This document shows positions 26,471-35,247 of a DNA stretch of 38,795 nt, piece by piece. A program made the position numbers and the translations under genes. Every line of letters starts with the position of its first letter. Within the stretch, counting starts at the first letter, position 1. The stretch comes from a virus. Below the pieces are notes generated by a model. That model worked only from the letters and a program-made list of their open reading frames with translations, ran no database searches and was not told the origin of the DNA. The stretch covers positions 1-38,795 of IMG/VR virus record IMGVR_UViG_3300000553_000110. One strand, 5' to 3'.

Positions 26471-29089
26471 TTAAAATTGGCCGACAATTTCAGAGAAAGC
26501 TACACCAGTTCTTACAGCAACGAAATTAAGCTGAATATAATTGATAGAACGAGCAGGTTTAATGTAAATGTCACCGACAAATGTATTTGAATCTATTACT
26601 TCTGGAGTGTTGTTTGTAGTATCACATATCACCTGGAAGTCATAGATACCTCTACGTCCTTGAACATCTTTAAGGAATGGTGTAACAAGTGAAACAAATT
26701 GTGCGCGAGTAAATGCATCATTAAATTCAAATAGTAAATTCTGAGCAGCAATTGATATTGTTTTTTCTAGAACAATAAAGAGTCTGCGAACATTAATTCT
26801 ATCAAAGGCTGAAGCATATGCTTGAAGTGTTTTATCACCAAACAATACAGTTCCTTGACCCGGGAATGTTACTACTGGATTTACTCCATTGGGATATAGA
26901 TAATCACGATAAGCCTGTGAAGGATTGAATGCCAGCTTGACTACATTTTTAATCTGACCTCTATTAAACCCGGCCGGCGACCACCATGGATCTCTTGTAG
27001 TATCAGTATATACACAAAGCCCGGCAATATCACCATTAAGAGGAATATAACGATAGATATCATTATATTTGTCATATTGATATTTGTATCCAGAATCAAG
27101 CACACCATAAGAAGTACTAGTTAAGCCTTGTCTAAAGCTTACAATAGATGTGGCTTCATTTCCAAGATTATTGACAACAGTTCCTCTATTTGGAGAAACA
27201 AATACAACACAATCCATTCTTGGTTGAGCAATATTTTGAATGAGATAGTTGGCTAACAATGTAGTATTAACATCATCAGATTTACCAGTCATCAAAAGAG
27301 ATATTGGTGCTGTTTCTTTTGATTTAAATAAATCATAAGCATTTGTAATGGTTCCAATAACTGGAGTAGATTCGTTAAATCCGTCTTGACCTCCGGCAAA
27401 TTGAACACTAAAAGAAGTAGTATTTGTAACAGAAGCAATCTGTGCTGCATTGGCTACATAACCAGAACTTTGTCTATGATTAGCAAACCAAACATAATTT
27501 GAATTTTGATTGAGAACATTTACATAAAAATTAGTAGAACCATCTGTAGTTTGAGCATCATAAGCTCTGGATAGTCCTTGATATGTTTCTAGAATTTGAC
27601 CCGGAGTTCCTGTAATTGCACCAAGAGCATCTGTTACTACCACGTGAACCTGATCGACGGCTGCACTGTTTCCATATTTAGAAACATATTGAGATGTTGA
27701 TGGAGGATATGGCACCGATCCAAAATACTGCCAAAGTCTACCAACATTTGCACCTGTTGTGTTTGCCTGTGAAGGAGTAGCAGGAGACCAGTTGCTAGTC
27801 GAAAGAGTATATGGTGTATTGAATGTTAAACTTAATGGACTGTATATAACAAGATTTGCCGTTGTGCGGGAAACAGTATATGTTGCATTAGTGTTAGTAG
27901 CCGAGGCGGCAGTATTAATAGTGATAGTTCCAGCACTTTGATTAGTTGATAATACAGAAGCATTTCCAGTAAACACTGAAGTATTGCTACAAGAAATATT
28001 TGCACCAATGGCAATAGTGGCCGCCGCCGTGGTGCCAACAGTTATAGTATTACTACCTGATGTAGAATTTCCAGTAATACTACTATTACTAACACCAGAA
28101 AAAGCGGTTGGTATTGTATTTACTGTAGCAATAATATTACCATTAGTGTCTGTGCCGAGCGTTGTAATGGTAACTGGAATACCACTAAATCCATGGCCGC
28201 CAAGAATAAATGCTTGCATTCCGGCTGTAATTTTATTAATACTCGGATTTTGAGAATTAATTACAGTAAAGGTCAATGTGCTATTTCCACTTGACCAGCC
28301 TGCTGTAGCAGTCGTAAACGGTCCTGCAGTCCCATTTATATAATTTTTTGAAGTAACTTGTAAATTTTGAGTTCCAATGGTTGAATTTCCTACTGTAATA
28401 TAATCTTCTACAATAATTGAGTTATAAGCTGTACTGACTGATAGATTTGCTATATTAGATGAAGGAGTTACAACACTTGAACTATCAATAAAATATAACA
28501 AAGCTGAGTTACTATTAAAAGTAAGCGTGGTACCTACAACATTTGCTATATTTGAAGAATATCCTGCGGCAGTATCAACTAAAGATACTGCTAAACTTGA
28601 TCCCATTGCACCGGGATATTTTGCTATGAAATTATATGATGTGTTGGTAGAAAAACCGGTGGCTACGCCATTTATGATATTTGCAGTATTATAATAATCA
28701 TCTTGATTAATAATCATAAATGTAGTATTAACATTTGCTCCAGAATATGTGCCATTAGCTACAGCATTTGCGATATTACCAGATGAATCTGCAATACCAC
28801 TCCAAACACCATTGGCGCTTGTATCATTTGTATTTCCGGCTCGACTTACATAGAGTTGATTTCCATATGAAAGAAAGTTTGCACCGGTAAAAAAAGTTTC
28901 TGCATTAAGATTTGTGGGTTGACCAAATCTTTTCCATAAAGTATCTTCAGAATCTACTAATGTTAATTGACCAATGGGACCCCAACGAAATACACCAGCA
29001 AGAGCACCGGCAGTAGTAGAAGCGGTTGGAACAATTGCAGTTAAATCAATTTCTGATACATTGACACCTGGGCTGACTTGAAATGCCAT
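26471..29089 (-). CDS. 18: contractile tail sheath protein, gp18-like, with an insertion
   Basis: 872 residues, longer than T4 gp18 (659). N-terminus MAFQVSPGVNVSEIDLTAIV and C-terminal domain (FNRGQIKNVVKLAFNPSQAY, GVNPVVTFPGQGTVLFGDKT, RINVRRLFIVLEKTISIAAQ, NNTPEVIDSNTFVGDIYIKP) are those of T4-type sheath. The centre, about residues 90-440, is expanded by Thr/Ser/Asn-rich beta segments (ITGNSTSGSNTITVGTTAA, GTITINTAASATNTNATY), which would decorate the outer face of the tail. Late promoter 46 nt upstream. The insertion modules resemble those in gp15 and the 809-residue protein. Confidence 0.95.
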   Translation of the reverse strand: MAFQVSPGVNVSEIDLTAIVPTASTTAGALAGVFRWGPIGQLTLVDSEDTLWKRFGQPTNLNAETFFTGANFLSYGNQLYVSRAGNTNDTSANGVWSGIADSSGNIANAVANGTYSGANVNTTFMIINQDDYYNTANIINGVATGFSTNTSYNFIAKYPGAMGSSLAVSLVDTAAGYSSNIANVVGTTLTFNSNSALLYFIDSSSVVTPSSNIANLSVSTAYNSIIVEDYITVGNSTIGTQNLQVTSKNYINGTAGPFTTATAGWSSGNSTLTFTVINSQNPSINKITAGMQAFILGGHGFSGIPVTITTLGTDTNGNIIATVNTIPTAFSGVSNSSITGNSTSGSNTITVGTTAAATIAIGANISCSNTSVFTGNASVLSTNQSAGTITINTAASATNTNATYTVSRTTANLVIYSPLSLTFNTPYTLSTSNWSPATPSQANTTGANVGRLWQYFGSVPYPPSTSQYVSKYGNSAAVDQVHVVVTDALGAITGTPGQILETYQGLSRAYDAQTTDGSTNFYVNVLNQNSNYVWFANHRQSSGYVANAAQIASVTNTTSFSVQFAGGQDGFNESTPVIGTITNAYDLFKSKETAPISLLMTGKSDDVNTTLLANYLIQNIAQPRMDCVVFVSPNRGTVVNNLGNEATSIVSFRQGLTSTSYGVLDSGYKYQYDKYNDIYRYIPLNGDIAGLCVYTDTTRDPWWSPAGFNRGQIKNVVKLAFNPSQAYRDYLYPNGVNPVVTFPGQGTVLFGDKTLQAYASAFDRINVRRLFIVLEKTISIAAQNLLFEFNDAFTRAQFVSLVTPFLKDVQGRRGIYDFQVICDTTNNTPEVIDSNTFVGDIYIKPARSINYIQLNFVAVRTGVAFSEIVGQF

Positions 29090-29134
29090 CGGCTTCTCCC
29101 TTATTTCAAAAAATAGTTATAGAATGTTCTGTTG

Positions 29135-29142
29135 TATTTATA
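29135..29142 (-). promoter_or_regulatory. T4-type late promoter for gp18
   Basis: TATAAATA, 46 nt upstream of ATG 29089, just after the gp17 stop (29153). Confidence 0.85.
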
Positions 29143-29152
29143 AAAATGAGAA

Positions 29153-30766
29153 TTACAATAACCAATCTGAAGAAGATTTTTCAAAATCAATGTCTTCTGG
29201 ATTTCTCCATATATCATCTATAAATCCAAAAGGACTTACATTTTCATCTACCAATCTTCTATTATTTTCAAGAACATCTACTCTAGCATCATTATCAGCC
29301 AATAGCTTAAAATATTCTTGATGAACTAACCAAGAGAATAATACACAACACATTACTAGATCGTCATGCTCACCTTCTTCGGCGGCATATTTGGCATTAT
29401 GCTCGACAAATCTAAACATTTCATATAATAAATCATAATCATTGATTATTAATTTATCATTTTCAACTAGACTTTTAAAATTAGCGCAACCAATTCTTTT
29501 GACTGAAGTTGTAGTACGAACACCTATAGTATATCTAAATCCTCCAAGCGTTCCTCCAACTTTCTGGCCGTTTCTTCCTTTTACTTTAGTGGATAATACA
29601 TGTTCATATTCTAAATCGTGTTGAAGAATATCTGCTACTTGTTGACCAATATCATTTGTTTCTACAAGAACATAAGCATCATTATAGTGTCTAGCCAAGT
29701 TATAAATGATTGTCGGATACACCAATGAAGAAATTTCATTATTTTTATATTTGGCGACGACTTTATATGGTGTTTCTGTAATATCAAATACAATAAACGC
29801 CGAATAATCTATTCCAGAACCACGAGAAGTATCTACAGAAATTAAATATATATGTTTTTCTTTTACGTCTTCATACATATCAACATCACCAGATATTAAT
29901 ATAGGTTCCATGTAAGTAAGCTGTGCAAGTTTAGAAGCATCAATAAGAGTATTAGAACTGCCTAAAAATTCTGTTTCAAACTCAACACGCCATTGCCGTT
30001 CAGATGTATTAGCAATATATTCTTTTTTAAATTTCTCATCTCTTCCTGGAACATCTGACCAATGAACAGAACATCTTTTATAAAAATTCTTTCCGTCTTC
30101 AGAATCTTTCCATATTTTATAAAATAAATTAAATCCATTTGGAGTAGAGACTATAATAACTTTTGTGGTTGTACCAGAGGTAATTGTAGGATATACTGAT
30201 GCAAAAAATGCTTCTTGTATATTATTTGGTACGAATGCAAATTCATCAAGTACAAGTAGTGAAAAAGTTTTTCCTCTTACTGCCGATCCACCAGTGGCAG
30301 AAGCCATAACTTTTGAACCATTTTCAAGTTCAATATCACCCTCATTCCATCTTTTTACACCTTGTTGAAGCCATCTAGGAAGATGCTCAAACATTAATTT
30401 TACTCTGCTGAGTATTTCTCGCGCTTGCATATCTTTATTAGCAAGAATCGCAACTAGATAATTATTATTAAATAATATTTTATGTAAAGTAAATGCACAA
30501 ACCGTAGTCGTTTTCCCACATTGGCGTAGTAATTTTGCTATACTATATCTATTATTTTCAAAAGTATTAACCATTTCTTCTTGAAACGGCCACATATCAA
30601 AATTAATCAAGCCTCTATCGACATGGACAATTTTACAATAATTTTTAATGAAATATATTTGATCTTCGGAGCATTTTTTATACTCTTTAATTAAATCTTC
30701 TGTCCAATTTATAGTAACATTAATGTTTTTAAGATTACTATTATTTAAATAATTTTCGGTCGCCAT
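29153..30766 (-). CDS. 17: terminase large subunit, gp17-like
   Basis: 537 residues. ATPase domain: KLLRQCGKTTTVCAF (Walker A, residues 81-87, of the RQxGKTT type used by T4-like terminases), FSLLVLDEFAFVP (Walker B, about 169-180) and IIVSTPNGFN (coupling motif). Nuclease domain: ISVDTSRGSGIDYSAF (D312), YVLVETNDIGQQVADIL and EEGEHDDLVMCCVLF, giving the three acidic residues of the RNase-H-like centre. It packages DNA through the portal and cuts concatemers. It starts 12 nt after gp16. Confidence 0.96.
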   Translation of the reverse strand: MATENYLNNSNLKNINVTINWTEDLIKEYKKCSEDQIYFIKNYCKIVHVDRGLINFDMWPFQEEMVNTFENNRYSIAKLLRQCGKTTTVCAFTLHKILFNNNYLVAILANKDMQAREILSRVKLMFEHLPRWLQQGVKRWNEGDIELENGSKVMASATGGSAVRGKTFSLLVLDEFAFVPNNIQEAFFASVYPTITSGTTTKVIIVSTPNGFNLFYKIWKDSEDGKNFYKRCSVHWSDVPGRDEKFKKEYIANTSERQWRVEFETEFLGSSNTLIDASKLAQLTYMEPILISGDVDMYEDVKEKHIYLISVDTSRGSGIDYSAFIVFDITETPYKVVAKYKNNEISSLVYPTIIYNLARHYNDAYVLVETNDIGQQVADILQHDLEYEHVLSTKVKGRNGQKVGGTLGGFRYTIGVRTTTSVKRIGCANFKSLVENDKLIINDYDLLYEMFRFVEHNAKYAAEEGEHDDLVMCCVLFSWLVHQEYFKLLADNDARVDVLENNRRLVDENVSPFGFIDDIWRNPEDIDFEKSSSDWLL

Positions 30767-30777
30767 TATAAATTCTT

Positions 30778-31188
30778 TTATTCACTTTTTAAAAGTTTTA
30801 ATATATCCGCAGTGCTTCCAACATACAATGTATTGTTAATTGTATCTGGGCCTTCTTTTTCTTTTTCTTGTTTCTTGATATCTTTAACTTGTTTTGAAAG
30901 ATGTAAAAGCTTTTGATTAGCATCTACTAAATTATTAATAAGTGTTCCAACAACTTCAAAAGCACGAGGATGCTGAGCTTGTCTAGCAAAATCTATCATA
31001 TCAGTCAAAGCGCCTTGACCTTGTTCTATGATATCATAAAGATTTCTTCTAGCATACTCATAATCTCTTTCTGCTTTATCTGAACCAGTTCCATCAGTAA
31101 ATACCGGTGTGGCTTGTTCTACATCTGAAGCTTTTACATTATAAGAAATGCCCAAGATATTGCTTATATTATCATTATTTGCTATCAT
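30778..31188 (-). CDS. 16: terminase small subunit, gp16-like
   Basis: 136 residues. ERDYEYARRNLYDIIEQGQGA, LTDMIDFARQAQHPRAFEVV and LINNLVDANQKLLHLSKQVK are characteristic of T4-like gp16, which forms a ring that recognises DNA and stimulates gp17. The C-terminus has TINNTLYVGSTADILKLLK, also typical. The order gp15-gp16-gp17 agrees with T4, and it lies 8 nt downstream of gp15. Confidence 0.92.
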   Translation of the reverse strand: MIANNDNISNILGISYNVKASDVEQATPVFTDGTGSDKAERDYEYARRNLYDIIEQGQGALTDMIDFARQAQHPRAFEVVGTLINNLVDANQKLLHLSKQVKDIKKQEKEKEGPDTINNTLYVGSTADILKLLKSE

Positions 31189-31196
31189 AACAAACC

Positions 31197-32240
31197 CTAA
31201 TTTATGTTTGTAAAAAAGTCCGTAATATATCCATAATTATCATTTGCAGTTATATTAGATATTGGAATAGAAATAGAAACATTACTTGTTGGATTTCCAT
31301 TTGCATCTAATCCAGGAATTATAGTGAAATATTCAGCGACTGGAGTTTCTTCATATATATTTAATTTCGCAGCATATGTATTGGCTCCAATATAAGCACT
31401 ACTCATTACTAATGCTGTTGAATTAATATATGTAATTGAAGTGTTTGCCGGAATTCCATATGTTGTTGAAGTTACAAATTGACCAATACTTGCGCCGCCA
31501 TTAGAAGATAATGTAACTGTAGCACTATTTGTAATCAAATTACCATATACTGTAATTGGAACTCCGTTGACGCCTTCTGCTGCTGTATTGGTGGAAGGAA
31601 TATAGAAATTAACATCGACTTGAGTGATAAGCCCTTGAGTAGAAATTGGACCAAAAATATATCCCTTTAATACAAATTCTAATTCCCAAATGATAGCATA
31701 TCGATCAGTAAAACTTCCTTCATATGTATCTTGATAATTAATTGATTTTAAAATAATAGGAATATCCATTATAATTCCCATTTCAGGAATCAGATTTATA
31801 GCTGTCGTCCATTCTGGTTTAAAGAAAGGAAGTATTTGTTCGACAATCCTACAAGCATCATCGGCATTTCTAGTCAATATTGATAATGAAATATTAAAAT
31901 TATAAGGAACTGGATTATATTGAGTATTTGATACGTTATTGGCAGACCCAACTTGTTTGTTTCTTCCTATAGTATTTAATTTTCTTGAATTATCATAGTC
32001 TATACTTTTTATTTCAAATGTCATTCTAGGAAGTATTTGATTTGCTTCACGTAACAAATCAGGATTTTGTTGTAATCTAGCCAAGTATCTATCTTTAGGA
32101 CCATAAGAAAGCGGAACAGTAATACTTTGAACGGTATTGTTATTACCGTCTACTCTATCTATTAGAATATCATTAAAGAGTGATCCAAAAAGAGTGATGT
32201 ATTTTCTTATAGATCCAAAATAAAACGACCAACCAAACAT
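31197..32240 (-). CDS. 15: tail completion / sheath terminator, gp15-like, with an added module
   Basis: 347 residues. MFGWSFYFGSIRKYITLFGS, LFNDILIDRV, VPLSYGPKDRYLARLQQNPD, ILPRMTFEIKSIDYDNSRKL, QYNPVPYNFNISLSILTRNA and IVEQILPFFKPEWTTA follow T4 gp15 closely, the ring that caps tail tube and sheath. It is about 75 residues longer than T4 gp15 (272) because of an insertion near residues 230-290 (VTLSSNGGASIGQFV...GIPANTSITYINS) related to modules in gp18 and the 809-residue protein. The start overlaps the gp14 stop (TAATG). Confidence 0.92.
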   Translation of the reverse strand: MFGWSFYFGSIRKYITLFGSLFNDILIDRVDGNNNTVQSITVPLSYGPKDRYLARLQQNPDLLREANQILPRMTFEIKSIDYDNSRKLNTIGRNKQVGSANNVSNTQYNPVPYNFNISLSILTRNADDACRIVEQILPFFKPEWTTAINLIPEMGIIMDIPIILKSINYQDTYEGSFTDRYAIIWELEFVLKGYIFGPISTQGLITQVDVNFYIPSTNTAAEGVNGVPITVYGNLITNSATVTLSSNGGASIGQFVTSTTYGIPANTSITYINSTALVMSSAYIGANTYAAKLNIYEETPVAEYFTIIPGLDANGNPTSNVSISIPISNITANDNYGYITDFFTNIN

Positions 32241-32968
32241 TAATAGCCACCGTCATCAGAAAAAGGATTTTGAATCGAAAAATCAATAAATCCTGCCGCT
32301 AAAGTCTCAAATTCTTGATTTTGAATAATAGGATCAGTATCATTTATACTTGGATTGTCAATAATAAAATCATATCCATTTTGTGTTTGTAAATTGTAAC
32401 CGTTTTCAGTTAATATAAAATAGTTTTGATTATCATCTACTGAGTAATATTGTTGTACGTTATCAACAGCAGGAATACCGGTATTAAATCTTTCTGAGTT
32501 ATAATTAAATTTCTCTAATTGAAGTTCAAAATATTGTAAAGCACCTGTCTGATAAAATGAAGCTTCATGTTCAACAAACTTAATTTCAAATAAACCATTT
32601 GTAAACGGAAAATAAACTAAATCACCTTCTAAAGGTCTGATCATATTATAAAATGCTCCAATATCTTCAGCAAATCTTCTTCTACTTAAAGAAAGAACTA
32701 ACTTATCAGCAACATTTAATCCAAACTTGCTGAGTAAATCTCCATCTCCTTGAAATCCTTCATAGGTATTGATATACATTTCTATTGGTATTGCTGTATT
32801 AAATGATGAAGTAGGTGCTTCATCAAATAACGGATCAATATAATTTGTGGAACGAATTATATAATAAACATCTATTCCAAAAATCTTAATCATCTCATCA
32901 GCAAGATTTTGCATGAGATTTTGCTCTGGCGAATAATCTGTAGCTCTGAAAAAAAAGTTTGTCGCCAT
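32240..32968 (-). CDS. 14: neck protein, gp14-like
   Basis: 242 residues beginning MATNFFFRATDYSPEQNLMQ, then DEMIKIFGIDVYYIIRSTNY, PIEMYINTYEGFQGDGDLLS, SRRRFAEDIG and VYFPFTNGLFEIKFVEHEAS, as in T4 gp14, which with gp13 closes the packaged head and joins it to the tail. It is coupled to gp15 by TAATG. Its late promoter (32993-33000) overlaps the last codons of the GIY-YIG gene upstream. Confidence 0.93.
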   Translation of the reverse strand: MATNFFFRATDYSPEQNLMQNLADEMIKIFGIDVYYIIRSTNYIDPLFDEAPTSSFNTAIPIEMYINTYEGFQGDGDLLSKFGLNVADKLVLSLSRRRFAEDIGAFYNMIRPLEGDLVYFPFTNGLFEIKFVEHEASFYQTGALQYFELQLEKFNYNSERFNTGIPAVDNVQQYYSVDDNQNYFILTENGYNLQTQNGYDFIIDNPSINDTDPIIQNQEFETLAAGFIDFSIQNPFSDDGGY

Positions 32969-32992
32969 TGCGGTTCCTTGTAGTATAATCTA

Positions 32993-33000
32993 TATTTATA
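32993..33000 (-). promoter_or_regulatory. T4-type late promoter for gp14
   Basis: TATAAATA, 25 nt upstream of ATG 32968, lying across the end of the homing-endonuclease gene (stop 32996-32998). Confidence 0.8.
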
Positions 33001-33799
33001 CACTACACATTTGTCTATATTTCATCACACTGTGTCTATGAATACCAAGTATTTTTGCGGCTTTAGTTGCTTTCATATGCATTGTGGCAATAATATCGTC
33101 TCTATACTTATCTATTTGAAGTTTAGATTCTGATATCTTATTGCGGGTTTCTTTTGATTTGGGTACACCAACATGAGGATGTGGTTTACCTTTTAGTGCT
33201 TTTGAGATATTATCACCAACTTTTTTCTTATACTCATCTTGTTTCCAACGATCAGATACAATATTAGCCATAGTATCTCTGTATTCTTGTGAACCAAATT
33301 CCATGCGGACTAGTCTATTCTCAACAGGAAACTTTTCAGCCATAGTCTTTATCATAGACTGTTTTCTTTTTTCTATAACTTCTGGATTTGATGATTGATT
33401 ATCTCTAGTCTCTAAACCTTTCATATATTTTTCGCGTACTTCAGGACGTTGCATGGCTTCTTTGGTTTTCTGAGAGATTCTTTTCTTGATATCTTTCTCA
33501 TATTCTTCGGCTGTCCAATGACCATTTCGATGTTGTGTTAAGTTATAGTATTTTTTACCAAGTTCTTCTATTGGAATCATTGATAACCAACGATACTCTT
33601 CGTCTAGAAGTTCTAATTTTGTGGTGTAAATCCTAGAAATTATTCGCCTTTTGAAATCTGATTTTCTTCTATTATATGATTTTCTCATCCACCTAGAACT
33701 ACAAATGTAACCATCAGATTCGATTCCCCAATGTGATCCTATATAAAACTTTTTGTGCTTACGATCATACCAAATATAAACAAATCCGTACTTTTTCAT
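32996..33799 (-). CDS. GIY-YIG homing endonuclease (Seg-like)
   Basis: 267 residues from ATG 33799, with AAAGGAG 7 nt upstream. GIY-YIG core: GFVYIW (5-10) and FYIGSHWG (18-25), then RWMRKSYNRRK and the catalytic-region E in LLDEEYRWL. The second half carries NUMOD3-type modules (ISKALKGKPHPHVGVPKSKE, TRNKISESK) and ends with a helix-turn-helix (ATKAAKILGIHRHSVMKYRQ), the usual DNA-binding set. It is inserted between gp13 and gp14, in the manner of the seg genes of T4. A small hairpin (ACATCTATTAGATGT, 33835-33849) lies upstream. Confidence 0.93.
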   Translation of the reverse strand: MKKYGFVYIWYDRKHKKFYIGSHWGIESDGYICSSRWMRKSYNRRKSDFKRRIISRIYTTKLELLDEEYRWLSMIPIEELGKKYYNLTQHRNGHWTAEEYEKDIKKRISQKTKEAMQRPEVREKYMKGLETRDNQSSNPEVIEKRKQSMIKTMAEKFPVENRLVRMEFGSQEYRDTMANIVSDRWKQDEYKKKVGDNISKALKGKPHPHVGVPKSKETRNKISESKLQIDKYRDDIIATMHMKATKAAKILGIHRHSVMKYRQMCSV

Positions 33800-33885
33800 T
33801 TTAAACTCCTTTGAATAATATACTATCTTATACCACATCTAATAGATGTACATTTATTTAGTCATGCAAGACTAAAATGGGTCTT

Positions 33886-34626
33886 CTACCCGATCATGTC
33901 CGAAATTGGGAGACTCCACGAAGTATACATTTCTTGTTCTAATGATTCTATTTCTTTTTGAGCATTATCATAAATTTTATTAGCATTAAATTTCATACCA
34001 CCTGGTAAATTTACGTCTTGATATTTAATCAGATTCTCCCCCCACTGTCTTTTAATTAATGCAGAAGCATATCGAATTAACCAACGATCTCCCCAGGCTT
34101 TAGAATATACTTCAGGATCAATGATTTGATATGCCTCTATTATGAGATATGAACCCGGACTTACAATATCCCATGCCATATCAAGATAAAGAATATTATT
34201 GTATCTATTATATCGAAGAGGTTGCTGACCGACTAAAAGTTGTTCTAAAAATTGAATATGCTGCATGGCGAGATAATAAGGAACCATTGTTGTAGCCGTC
34301 AAGTCATACAAATCATTCAGTGTGATTTGATAACGAATATTAAATAAATTATTAGAAGATAAAGATTCACCCACCGGAAACAGATTGATGGCTCCAATTA
34401 TGTTTGATGGCATAGTAATATATTGATTATTAATATCTGTTTGTGTTACTTGATATTTGTAAAAAGTTCTTTCAGAACCTTCAAAGTGATAGTCCCAGAA
34501 AAAAGTTAAAGCTTCATCTATACGATCTTCTACTTGATCATCATCCACATTGATATCAATTACTGGAGCACCAACTCTACGAAGACAATAGTTTTTAAAT
34601 TCTTCTCTGGTTGCAGGTATAGCCAT
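33886..34626 (-). CDS. 13: neck protein, gp13-like
   Basis: 246 residues. MAIPATREEFKNYCLRRVGA, PVIDINVDDDQVEDRIDEAL, TFFWDYHFEGSERTFYKYQV, IQFLEQLLVGQQPLRYNRYN and WGENLIKYQDVNLPGGMKFN match T4 gp13, partner of gp14 in the neck. The length is a little shorter than T4 (309). AAGGAAAATACA precedes ATG 34626. AGTAAATA at 34645-34652 is a near-late box about 19 nt upstream. The GIY-YIG gene separates it from gp14. Confidence 0.93.
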   Translation of the reverse strand: MAIPATREEFKNYCLRRVGAPVIDINVDDDQVEDRIDEALTFFWDYHFEGSERTFYKYQVTQTDINNQYITMPSNIIGAINLFPVGESLSSNNLFNIRYQITLNDLYDLTATTMVPYYLAMQHIQFLEQLLVGQQPLRYNRYNNILYLDMAWDIVSPGSYLIIEAYQIIDPEVYSKAWGDRWLIRYASALIKRQWGENLIKYQDVNLPGGMKFNANKIYDNAQKEIESLEQEMYTSWSLPISDMIG

Positions 34627-34650
34627 TGTATTTTCCTTTAAATGTATTTA

Positions 34651-35247
34651 CTATGTGAAGTAAAATATTACCGCACCACTTTGTCCAGATATATTATTAC
34701 CAGAACCATTAGAACCCGCGCCGCCCGCGCCGTATGGACCACCATTTATTCCAGTTGTACCTGTACTATTTCCTGCGGGAGTTGCATCAAAATTATTTTG
34801 TCCGGTAATATTTGCTATGTTTCCACCAGTTGCACTTCCTCCATATGCTGCCCCCATAGTAAAAACACTTCCTCCTCCGTTATCAGTCATTGAAGTAATA
34901 CTAAACGTACCAGAAGTAACTGTAGTAGCACTACCCGATTGACCTCCAGAAGAACCACCATTCCCTACTGAATAGTTTATGGTTTTAGTTGATTGCCCGG
35001 TTATATTATATGTGCTTCTTGAATATCCTCCAGCAGCACCAGGCGAACCTGGAATAATGCCAAATGGTGGATTGTTAGTTGCATTTCCACCGGCTCCTCC
35101 ACCGCCCCAAGATTCAATTACTAAATTAATTGCTCCATATGGAATATTTATACTTCCAGATCCATTAGTAAAAGTATATAATGTTGGAGTAAATGTAACA
35201 CCAGATTTGCCGTGTGCTCCAGCAAATGATGGAAGTATAAATGTCAT
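34651..35247 (-). CDS. glycine-rich tail-fibre tip / adhesin-like protein
   Basis: 198 residues from ATG 35247 (MTFILPSFAGAHGKSG), which overlaps the preceding stop as TAATG. TFTPTLYTFTNGSGSINIPYG leads to a glycine-rich body (ESWGGGGAGGNATNNPPFGI, GGSSGGQSGSATTV, GGPYGAGGAGSNGSGNN) ending SGAVIFYFT, the architecture of phage Gly-rich fibre tip domains, where poly-Gly helices present variable loops to the host receptor. It is the last fibre gene before gp13. Receptor recognition is inferred from the family. Confidence 0.75.
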   Translation of the reverse strand: MTFILPSFAGAHGKSGVTFTPTLYTFTNGSGSINIPYGAINLVIESWGGGGAGGNATNNPPFGIIPGSPGAAGGYSRSTYNITGQSTKTINYSVGNGGSSGGQSGSATTVTSGTFSITSMTDNGGGSVFTMGAAYGGSATGGNIANITGQNNFDATPAGNSTGTTGINGGPYGAGGAGSNGSGNNISGQSGAVIFYFT

